DNA from: DASCOT01 sp036012155
GTDB taxonomy: Bacteria; Acidobacteriota; UBA890; WLXD01
Assembly (NCBI GenBank): GCA_036012155.1
Contig: DASCOT010000219.1
Span: forward strand, 1-5,681
Direction of reading: 5' to 3'
Length of the DNA: 5,681 nucleotides
Shown piece by piece: positions 1 to 5,254 of this stretch. A model generated the notes under the pieces. It was given only the letters and a program-made list of their open reading frames with translations. It did not search any database and was not told the DNA's origin. Each line of letters begins with the position of its first letter. Position 1 is the stretch's first letter. A program made the translations under genes and the position numbers.

Positions 1-261
1 TGCCGGCGTTGTTGAGCACGATATGCAGGCCGGCGAACGTCGATTCCGCCGCTCCGACCATCCGCTCAACATCCGACTCCACGCTCACGTCGGCCGGCAC
101 GAAACTCGCTTCCGAACCAGCTCGACGGTCTCCTCACCAGCTTGCGGATCGATGTCAGAGACGACGATCTTCGCACCCGCTGCAGCGAGCGCTTGCGCTG
201 AGGCACGACCGATGCCTGAACCGGCGCCGGAGACCAGCGCCACCTTGCCTTCGATTTCCAC
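1..261 (-). pseudogene. Short-chain dehydrogenase/reductase, N-terminal part, frameshifted and cut by the window edge
   Basis: SDRs are cytosolic NAD(P)-dependent oxidoreductases acting on alcohols, sugars or keto acids. From a GTG at 261 the frame reads VEIEGKVALVSGAGSGIGRA, the SDR nucleotide-binding start (TGxxxGIG with Ser in place of the first Thr), followed by VVSDID, the beta-2 acidic end. The frame then goes wrong: it continues as ELVRKRVSCRPT and stops at TGA 87-85. From about position 124 the next frame reads RAGSEASFVPADVS and continues to LNNAG at the left edge (16-2), giving the expected SDR DV motif and NNAG motif. The two halves are in different frames, so the gene has an indel near 108-125. 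Compared with the usual SDR spacing about 13 nt are missing. It follows the Gfo-type gene by 21 nt and should be co-transcribed with it. It is either a decayed gene or a sequencing/assembly error; the C-terminal half, with the YxxxK catalytic motif, lies outside the window. Confidence 0.85.
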
Positions 262-269
262 TGTGGTCG

Positions 270-274
270 CTCCT
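270..274 (-). promoter_or_regulatory. Ribosome binding site of the SDR gene
   Basis: On the minus strand AGGAG stands 8 nt before a GTG at 261, between the stop of the Gfo-type gene (TAG, 285-283) and the SDR frame. It supports GTG 261 as the start, because there is no in-frame ATG ahead of the SGAGSGIG motif. Confidence 0.7.
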
Positions 275-282
275 GCTGCTAT

Positions 283-1281
283 CTATCTTTGTCCGGCGAT
301 GCGATAGGCATCGTGGATTAACTTCACTGCGCTCTCACATTCGCGTACGCCGATCGGAGGTGGGCGGCCATCGCCGACAGCCTCCAGACACTGCCGAATC
401 GCCTCACCGAATCCGGCCCGCCAGCCGGTGGGCGTGGGAATGACCTCGTCTCGCTCCGGCGCCTGCAGCCACAATCCCTCGGGCACCTGCCGCAGCAGGC
501 CGTGCTCGCCGGCAACCTTCTGCTCGCCATCGGTCTGGTTGGCGGGCCACGTCGGCATCGTGTACCCGACTTCGTTGTGGAAGATCACGCCGTTCGGTGT
601 ACGCATGGTGACCAGTGCGTAGTCCTCCACCTCCTTCCCGTGCACCGCGTGGCTCGTGACAGCCGACACCACCTCTGGCTCCTCACCGGTGATGAAACGG
701 GCTACGTCGAAGCCATGCCCACCGAGGTTGAGGAGCGCACCGCCGCCCGTCGACGCCAGCTCGTCCATCCACGGCGAGTCCCACTCCACGTAGCGCTGCA
801 TCGTCGGCCGGATCATTCGGAAGACGATGTGCGAGATCCGTCCCAGATCACCGTCAGCGATCATCTGCTTCGCGGTCACGGCCCAATGGGAGTAGCGAGT
901 GAAGAACGGCACAGCCGCCCATGCGCCCCGCTCCTCGGCAAGGTCAGCGAGGCCCGACACCGTCTCAGCATCGGTACCCCAGGGCTTCTCCATCACGAAC
1001 GGGATCTCCGTATCAACCAAGTGGCGGAACGTTTCCGGCATGTCGCTGTGCTTGCCCAGCGCGATCACGAACTGCGGTGCGGTCGCCTCGATCATCTCGC
1101 GGTAGTTGGTGAAGGGACGGCTGTCGAACCGGGCAGCGCGGTCGCTGGCGATCGCTTCGTTGCGGTCGGAGACCCCAACGATATCGCGTTCAAGGTCGGT
1201 CAAGATCTGCAGGTACGACGCGTCGAAGGTTGAGTGCCAGTGACTGACATCAATCACCGCCACGCGCTCAGGCATCGCCAT
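283..1281 (-). CDS. Gfo/Idh/MocA-type oxidoreductase
   Basis: A 332-residue protein of the glucose-fructose oxidoreductase / inositol dehydrogenase / MocA superfamily. These are usually cytosolic NAD(P)-dependent dehydrogenases of sugars, polyols or related compounds. The N-terminal Rossmann half runs from VAVIDVSHWHS (7-17) through VGVSDRN (35-41) to the superfamily EKP signature (E98-K99-P100, in VMEKPWGT). The C-terminal half has GGGALLNLGGHGFD (179-192), matching the family GGG-L-D-xGxH-xxD motif with Asn in place of the usual Asp; H189 and D192 are kept. Length is normal for the family. The usual GxGxxG loop is absent at the N-terminus: the sequence there is DVSHWHSTFD, so cofactor binding may be altered. 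The ATG at 1281 has AGGAG 7 nt upstream, and only 2 nt separate it from the stop of the preceding flavoprotein gene, so the two are very likely co-transcribed. A second in-frame ATG at 1275 is possible. Family assignment is firm; the substrate is unknown. Confidence 0.9.
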   Translation of the reverse strand: MAMPERVAVIDVSHWHSTFDASYLQILTDLERDIVGVSDRNEAIASDRAARFDSRPFTNYREMIEATAPQFVIALGKHSDMPETFRHLVDTEIPFVMEKPWGTDAETVSGLADLAEERGAWAAVPFFTRYSHWAVTAKQMIADGDLGRISHIVFRMIRPTMQRYVEWDSPWMDELASTGGGALLNLGGHGFDVARFITGEEPEVVSAVTSHAVHGKEVEDYALVTMRTPNGVIFHNEVGYTMPTWPANQTDGEQKVAGEHGLLRQVPEGLWLQAPERDEVIPTPTGWRAGFGEAIRQCLEAVGDGRPPPIGVRECESAVKLIHDAYRIAGQR

Positions 1282-1283
1282 CG

Positions 1284-2777
1284 TCAGTCTCCTATCAGGG
1301 GCTCCTGCGCCGCATTACGACCGGCAATGCGTCCGCTGCCGAAGGCCCACGCGAGATGATGGCCGTGCCCGCCAAGAAACACACGTGCCTCCGCGTTCGC
1401 GCCGCACGAGTACAGTCGCGGGATCACCCCGCCCTCTTCGTCGAGCACGCGCATTTCACGGTCCACCCGCAGACCGCCGGCCGAAAAGTTGATGATCGGC
1501 TTCAGCGGTCCGATCGCGAAAAACGGCGGCCGAACGATCCCGGACCCCATAGATTGGCGTCCCCATCGCTCGTCGCGACCAGCCGTCGCCGATGCGCTGA
1601 ACCGTTCGATCTCCGCCTCGAACTCAGCCGGCGGCAATCCAGTCCGCTTCGCGAGGCCGGCAATCGACTCCGCTTCGAACAGGTAGTCCGCATTCCGATA
1701 GTCATCGAGGTAGGCGTAGGCAACACCCGGGAACGTGGACAGGAACGGGCGGTCTTCCCGGTACCAGCCGTCGCGCGAAGGCGGCCGGTCCTGATCCGAA
1801 GTCGCGATCCGCTCCGCGAGCCGCCCGTCGAAGATCAGGAACGCTTGCTGGGCCGGCTGATCGGCGGCTGCTGCAGCAGGCTGGTCGAGCTCGTTCGCGA
1901 AGCGCTGGCCGAGCCGGTTGACGAGAATCGCGCCCTCGACGAACAGCCGGCGGTCCGGGGCTGAGTAAGGCGGGAGCACCGTCCGAAAGGCCGGACCGCC
2001 ACCGCGGTCGAGTCCAGCGGTGCCCGCGCCGATGCCCATGGCGATCGTAATGCCATCGCCGGTGGCGTTCGGTTGCAGCGCCTGGACCGCGCTCACTTCC
2101 GGCGGCCGCCCGTACCGCCGCGCCAGTTCGTCGTTGGCGCTGAAGTCGCCGGCGGCCAACACCACGGCTTTGCGAACCCGCACCGCGCGCGTCTCGCCTC
2201 GCCGATCATGCCGCAACAGGATGCGAGAGACGCCATGACCGCCGTCGCGCTCAAGTTCATCAAACACCATCTCCGTTCGGATCGTGACGCCGCGCTGCTC
2301 GGCCGCCTTGCGCAGCACGTCAACGTAGGCCTGCGAACTCGGCACCGCGTTGTGCATACGGTAGACACGATGTGGCGGCTCCGGGTGCGGTCCTGAGAAC
2401 TCGACGCCCAGCTCCGTCAGGCGCGCAACAACGCCCGGCGCGTGCTCAACCATCAACCGCGACAGGTTGAGATCGAAGTCCGATTCCCGTCCGCCCGCAA
2501 AGAGCAATAGATCCTGGTAGTGAGCATCGATGGTGTCGCCCTCGATGCCTGCAGCGCGCTGGAGGTCGGTGCCGGCGGCGCTGATCGAGCCGATCGACAT
2601 GCCCGTCGCGCCCGCACCGACGTCCGCCTGCTTCTCGACGAGCAAGACCTGTGCGTCCACCTCGGCAGCCTCTACGGCGGCGATCAGGCCGGCGCCACCC
2701 CCGCCCGCGATGACGACATCGAACTCCTCGTCCCACCAGACGGACTCAGGCACGCGGATTCCCCGAATCGCGCTCAC
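1284..2777 (-). CDS. FAD-dependent oxidoreductase, FAD_binding_2 (fumarate reductase / 3-ketosteroid dehydrogenase) family
   Basis: A 497-residue flavoprotein from a GTG start. The FAD-binding beta-alpha-beta unit is clear: FDVVIAGGGGAGLIAAVEAA (19-38, GxGxxG at G25/G27/G30) and VLLVEK (44-49), with E48 placed to bind the adenosine ribose. KAVVLAAGDFSAN (203-215) is the second conserved FAD-contact strand. GQRFANE (290-296) and LIFD (314-317) are landmarks of the fumarate-reductase-type capping region. The end, FSAGGLRVD (431-439), VIPRLYSCGA (451-460) and GGHGHHLAWAFGSGRIAGRNAA (469-490), is the closing FAD-contact segment. No signal peptide or heme-binding CxxCH is present, so a soluble cytosolic enzyme is likely. 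Fumarate-reductase catalytic positions appear not to be kept (HTxGG is FSAGG; the Arg after RFVNE is missing), so the substrate is probably another unsaturated or saturated acid, ketone or CoA ester. No good ribosome site precedes GTG 2777; GTG 2753, with GGGGA 6 nt upstream, is an alternative start that keeps the whole FAD domain. Confidence 0.9.
   Translation of the reverse strand: MSAIRGIRVPESVWWDEEFDVVIAGGGGAGLIAAVEAAEVDAQVLLVEKQADVGAGATGMSIGSISAAGTDLQRAAGIEGDTIDAHYQDLLLFAGGRESDFDLNLSRLMVEHAPGVVARLTELGVEFSGPHPEPPHRVYRMHNAVPSSQAYVDVLRKAAEQRGVTIRTEMVFDELERDGGHGVSRILLRHDRRGETRAVRVRKAVVLAAGDFSANDELARRYGRPPEVSAVQALQPNATGDGITIAMGIGAGTAGLDRGGGPAFRTVLPPYSAPDRRLFVEGAILVNRLGQRFANELDQPAAAAADQPAQQAFLIFDGRLAERIATSDQDRPPSRDGWYREDRPFLSTFPGVAYAYLDDYRNADYLFEAESIAGLAKRTGLPPAEFEAEIERFSASATAGRDERWGRQSMGSGIVRPPFFAIGPLKPIINFSAGGLRVDREMRVLDEEGGVIPRLYSCGANAEARVFLGGHGHHLAWAFGSGRIAGRNAAQEPLIGD
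1289..1293 (-). promoter_or_regulatory. Ribosome binding site of the Gfo-type gene, inside the upstream coding end
   Basis: AGGAG on the minus strand, 7 nt before the ATG at 1281. It lies within the last codons (Ile-Gly-Asp) of the flavoprotein gene, so translation of the two genes is probably coupled. Confidence 0.7.
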
Positions 2778-2887
2778 CGTACCGGGGCAAGCGGGGCGGT
2801 AAGCGGTTGGTGTTGCGGTCCCGCCGGCGCACCTCGAGGGCCGAATACCCGCTGCGTGGGCTGTTCAGCCGGTGCGACAGCGCAGAC
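2778..2887. other. 110-nt gap between the CoA transferase and flavoprotein genes
   Basis: GC-rich spacer with no convincing open frame, terminator hairpin plus T-run, or clear promoter on the minus strand. It contains a short palindrome CCTCGAGG (2832-2839), too small to interpret. The gap leaves open whether the flavoprotein, Gfo-type and SDR genes are read from the CoA transferase promoter or from their own. Confidence 0.5.
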
Positions 2888-4132
2888 CTAGCCGGCGGCG
2901 GTCTCACCGGGCTGCTTCAGGTTCTCGGAGCCGACAACGCCGGCTCCCTGCAGCGCCTGGATCTCGTCATCGCTGTAGCCGAACTCTGTCAGGACCTCCT
3001 CGTTGTGCTGGCCCACGGTGGGCGGCGAGATGCGAAGCGTGGCCGGGGTGTCGCTCAATTTCACCGGGAATCCCGTCAGCTTGACGGCGCCGTAGGCCGG
3101 ATGCTCCGCCTCTAGGACCATCTCGTTGTGGATCACCTGCGGGTCCTCAAACACCTCGTCCAGTTCGTACACGGAGCCGGGCGGGAGACCATGTTCGGCG
3201 AACTGCGCTTCGACCTCGTCTCGCGTGAACCTCTTGAACGCCCGTTCCAGCACGATCCTCAACTCCCGCCCCGTTTCGGCGCTCCGGCTCGCGTTCCGCC
3301 AGCGGGGATCTTCCGCAAGCGAAGGCTCGATCTCGAGCGCGAGGCTCACTCGATCCAGGGCATCGCTGATCAATGCCCCCATCAGGGCGTAATGCTTGCC
3401 GTCCTTGCACTCATAGGTCGCATACATGGGGCCGCTCCCGGAATGGCCCGTGCCTGGTTCGGGTCGCGGGTATGTCTGGCCGGAATTCAGCACCGCCGCG
3501 TTCTCCTGGAGGTGGCTGGCGATCACGCCGTTCAGGAGGTTGGAGTCCACAACCTGGCCGCGCCCGGTCTTCGCGCGCGCGGCCAGCGCGAGCATCATCC
3601 CCTGCGCAAAGAGCATTGCTCCCAGGTAGTCGGCGATCCAGGTGCCGGTCGCCGTCGGCGGGCCGCCCTCCTCGCCGGTCATCGACATCAGCCCTCCCAT
3701 TGCCTGGGCCAGCAGATCTTGTCCGATTCGTCGCTCGTACGGGCCGGTCAGACCGTAGCCGGATGCGGCAGCCCAGATGACCTGAGGATTGATCTCGCGA
3801 AGTCGCTCGTACCCGAGTCCCAGCCGCTCCATGACACCGGGGCGGAAGTTGGACGCGACGATGTCAGAAGTTCGCACCAGCATGTCGATCACTTCCCGGC
3901 CCTCCGGCTTCGTGAGGTCCAGGCTCAGGCTGCGCTTGTTGCGGTTGTCGGCCAGGAAGAAGTAGCTCATACCGCTCACCTGCGGCTGCTGCCTGCGACC
4001 GATCTCGCCGTCGTCGATGCGCTCCACCTTGATCACGTCGGCACCGAAATCCGCCAGCACCTGTGTGGCGGCCGGTCCCTGTTCAAGCTGAGTAAAGTCG
4101 AGCACGCGGATGTCTTCGTATGGTGACGCCAT
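2888..4132 (-). CDS. Family III CoA transferase (CaiB/BaiF)
   Basis: A 414-residue family III CoA transferase. Enzymes of this family move CoA between carboxylic acids through an aspartyl-CoA intermediate; relatives include formyl-CoA, carnitine and benzylsuccinate CoA transferases and alpha-methylacyl-CoA racemase. Numbering from the ATG at 4132: VLDFTQ (10-15), LADFGADVIKVE (26-37) and the CoA-loop NRNKRSLSLDL (63-73) are family hallmarks. The probable catalytic nucleophile is D168 in TWIADYLGAM, next to where formyl-CoA transferase has Asp169, followed by KTGRGQVVDSNLLNG (188-202). The small-domain region has SGPMYATYECKDGKH (232-246). Length is typical. An in-frame GTG at 4192 would add 20 low-complexity residues; ATG 4132 is preferred because AGGAAGG lies 7 nt upstream and MASPYEDIRVLDF is the normal family start. 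It is the first gene of the leftward set, 110 nt ahead of the flavoprotein. It probably activates the pathway's acid substrate, which cannot be named. A racemase role is possible. Confidence 0.93.
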   Translation of the reverse strand: MASPYEDIRVLDFTQLEQGPAATQVLADFGADVIKVERIDDGEIGRRQQPQVSGMSYFFLADNRNKRSLSLDLTKPEGREVIDMLVRTSDIVASNFRPGVMERLGLGYERLREINPQVIWAAASGYGLTGPYERRIGQDLLAQAMGGLMSMTGEEGGPPTATGTWIADYLGAMLFAQGMMLALAARAKTGRGQVVDSNLLNGVIASHLQENAAVLNSGQTYPRPEPGTGHSGSGPMYATYECKDGKHYALMGALISDALDRVSLALEIEPSLAEDPRWRNASRSAETGRELRIVLERAFKRFTRDEVEAQFAEHGLPPGSVYELDEVFEDPQVIHNEMVLEAEHPAYGAVKLTGFPVKLSDTPATLRISPPTVGQHNEEVLTEFGYSDDEIQALQGAGVVGSENLKQPGETAAG

Positions 4133-4139
4133 TCGGCCC

Positions 4140-4146
4140 CCTTCCT
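4140..4146 (-). promoter_or_regulatory. Ribosome binding site deciding the CoA transferase start
   Basis: AGGAAGG on the minus strand, 7 nt before ATG 4132. The GTG at 4192 has no comparable purine-rich stretch upstream, so this site favours the shorter protein. Confidence 0.65.
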
Positions 4147-4168
4147 CGCCCGCGTCAGGCTGGCGACC

Positions 4169-4188
4169 GCTCTCAGACTCGCTCAGCG
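4169..4188. repeat. Imperfect direct repeat, copy 1 (copy 2 at 4333-4350)
   Basis: GCTCTCAGA, then 5 nt, then TCAGCG recurs at 4333-4350 as GCTCTCAGA, 3 nt, TCAGCG. The copies are about 164 nt apart and share 15 bases. Copy 1 lies in the stretch upstream of the preferred CoA transferase start; copy 2 joins the right arm of the hairpin to the palindrome. They could be paired regulator sites or chance similarity. Confidence 0.35.
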
Positions 4189-4300
4189 GCACGGCCGATG
4201 GCGAGATTGCATCCGAGATGCCGTAGGGTCAGACAGTGCTGAAGGTCCGGGACTGCGCCACCATCCACGCCTCAGCGCGCCTCCCGCGGCGGGCAGCTCC

Positions 4301-4338
4301 GAGAGCCGAATCTGATGCTCAGATTCTGTCGGGCTCTC
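4301..4338. repeat. Long imperfect inverted repeat (hairpin)
   Basis: The arm GAGAGCC+GAATCTGA (4301-4315) is followed by a 3-nt loop TGC, then TCAGATTC (4319-4326), a 5-nt bulge TGTCG (4327-4331) and GGCTCTC (4332-4338). All 15 arm bases pair, with one 5-nt bulge on the right side. No T-run follows on either strand, so it is not a standard intrinsic terminator. It sits in the middle of the divergent region, where it could be a leader RNA structure or a protein-binding site; that role is inference. Confidence 0.7.
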
Positions 4339-4344
4339 AGAGTC

Positions 4345-4354
4345 TCAGCGCTGA
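4345..4354. repeat. Perfect 10-nt palindrome, possible operator
   Basis: TCAGCGCTGA is a perfect palindrome 6 nt beyond the long hairpin and within the divergent region. It overlaps the end of the imperfect direct repeat at 4333-4350. The core TCAGCG also occurs at 4183-4188 and 4272-4277. Dimeric regulators often bind such sites, but a single 10-nt palindrome is weak evidence. Confidence 0.3.
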
Positions 4355-4486
4355 CTGACTAGCCGGGGGAACACGGAGACGTTACTTCCAAGCCGGATCA
4401 GTCGACACCCGCGGAGTGCGAGCTGCCCTCGTTGACGTCCGGTCGTGACCAGGCTGCAACCCCCATGCCGGTCCACGAGCTCAGGG

Positions 4487-4492
4487 TATAGT
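4487..4492 (+). promoter_or_regulatory. Possible -10 element of the PHP/acyl-CoA dehydrogenase unit
   Basis: TATAGT differs from the sigma-70 consensus TATAAT by one base and stands out in GC-rich surroundings. Transcription would begin near 4498-4500, about 30 nt before ATG 4530. No good -35 hexamer lies 16-18 nt upstream (the sequence there is CATGCC or similar), so support is modest. If real, it excludes the GTG at 4491 as the start codon. Confidence 0.35.
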
Positions 4493-4529
4493 GCGACTCA
4501 GTGTCAACGCCCATGATCGTGAGCAGCGA

Positions 4530-5204
4530 ATGGCGCCTGCGAGCGCGTTCCTCGTCGACCTCCATGTCCACACGCGCCAAGGCTCGCTCGACAGCACGAT
4601 CGAACCGGCCCGGATGATCGAGCATGCCCGAGCCCGAGGCCTGGCCGGTGTGGCGGTCACTGAGCACTACCGACTCTGGTCAGAGGATGAAGTCGCGCGG
4701 TGGTCGACGCCAGAGTTCCGTGTCTACCCAGGCGCGGAGGTCGTGACCGAGATCGGTCATGTGCTGGCTGTCGGGCTCGAGCGATTCCCGCGGGCGAGGT
4801 GTATCGATGATCTTGCCGAGGAGGCACACGCGGCCGGCGCCGTATTGGTCCTCGCTCACCCCTTCAGGGCATACTTCGACTCTCCCTACCACTGGCTGCG
4901 TGCCGGAGACGGGGCCGGCGTTGATCCGGTCGCTGAAGCGGCTCGGCAGGCGGCGGGACTCGTGAACGCGGTCGAGGTTCTGAACAACGGGTGCACGGCG
5001 AGCGAGAACCGGCTGGCCTCCGAGCTTGCTGCCGCGATGAAGGGCGTGCCGGTAGCCGGCAGTGATGCCCACGCCGTCGACCACGTCGGCCGCCACGCGA
5101 CACGCTTCGCGCGACTGCCATCGGACAGCCGTGACCTCGCCGCGACGCTGATGACCGGTGACGCAGATGTCCCGGTGCATAGCGGCGAAACACAGGTTGG
5201 CTGA
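4530..5204 (+). CDS. Stand-alone PHP-domain metal-dependent hydrolase (phosphoesterase-like)
   Basis: A 224-residue protein of the PHP (polymerase and histidinol phosphatase) superfamily, typically phosphoesterases with a two- or three-metal site. Numbered from ATG 4530, the metal-ligand motifs appear in order: DLHVHT (10-15; H12, H14), VTEHY (43-47; E45, H46), GAEV (68-71; E70), GHVLAVG (76-82; H77), AHPF (109-112; H110), VEVLNN (148-153) and GSDAH (177-181; D179, H181). The ligand set thus looks complete, implying an active enzyme. There is no signal peptide, helicase or polymerase domain; it is the small stand-alone type related to YciV/TrpH-like and histidinol-phosphatase-like proteins, whose substrates include nucleotides and phosphorylated metabolites. 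An in-frame GTG at 4491 would add 13 residues; ATG 4530 is chosen because a -10-like TATAGT overlaps that GTG, though the ribosome site at 4530 is weak. It precedes the acyl-CoA dehydrogenase by 50 nt in the same direction. Substrate unknown. Confidence 0.88.
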   Translation: MAPASAFLVDLHVHTRQGSLDSTIEPARMIEHARARGLAGVAVTEHYRLWSEDEVARWSTPEFRVYPGAEVVTEIGHVLAVGLERFPRARCIDDLAEEAHAAGAVLVLAHPFRAYFDSPYHWLRAGDGAGVDPVAEAARQAAGLVNAVEVLNNGCTASENRLASELAAAMKGVPVAGSDAHAVDHVGRHATRFARLPSDSRDLAATLMTGDADVPVHSGETQVG

Positions 5205-5244
5205 AGGGACCGCGGGCGACGAGCTCGAATTGGACCATTGCAGC

Positions 5245-5250
5245 GGAGGA
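5245..5250 (+). promoter_or_regulatory. Ribosome binding site of the acyl-CoA dehydrogenase
   Basis: GGAGGA, 4 nt before ATG 5255, is the strongest Shine-Dalgarno sequence in the window. It fixes the start of a gene whose end is not visible. Confidence 0.75.
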
Positions 5251-5254
5251 AGAA

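Larger units (their letters stand above)
4193..4490. other. Divergent intergenic region
   Basis: About 300 nt between the leftward CoA transferase and the rightward PHP gene, nearly 400 nt if the preferred starts at 4132 and 4530 are used. It should carry both divergent promoters. It contains a long imperfect hairpin (4301-4338), a perfect 10-nt palindrome (4345-4354), one copy of an imperfect direct repeat (4333-4350, the other at 4169-4188) and a TATAGT -10-like hexamer (4487-4492). I see no credible coding frame; open frames crossing it are short antisense shadows. No regulator gene lies in the window. Confidence 0.6.

Noticed and set aside
9..443. 144-codon plus-strand open frame
   Set aside because: It overlaps the SDR and Gfo-type genes antisense and is very Arg-rich without domain features.
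502..1233. 243-codon open frame on the plus strand
   Set aside because: Antisense to the Gfo-type gene, with no ribosome site or recognisable motif and a composition typical of a shadow frame.
3128..4126. 332-codon open frame on the plus strand
   Set aside because: It lies wholly antisense to the CoA transferase, which has clear family motifs. The translation has no recognisable domain and is rich in Arg, His and Ala, as expected for an antisense frame in GC-rich DNA.
4133..4192. 20-residue N-terminal extension of the CoA transferase from GTG 4192
   Set aside because: The extension is Ser/Glu/Gly-rich without family similarity, and a good ribosome site sits directly before ATG 4132.
4301..4338. 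Hairpin as an intrinsic terminator
   Set aside because: No run of T follows the stem on either strand, and it lies upstream of both flanking genes, where a terminator is not expected.
4432..4437. TTGACG as a -35 box
   Set aside because: It matches the -35 consensus well but is 49 nt from the TATAGT hexamer, and the sequence at 17 nt spacing (TGCAAC) is not a -10 box.
4398..4667. 89-codon minus-strand open frame across the intergenic region and PHP start
   Set aside because: It overlaps the conserved DLHVHT-coding region in antisense and has no family resemblance.
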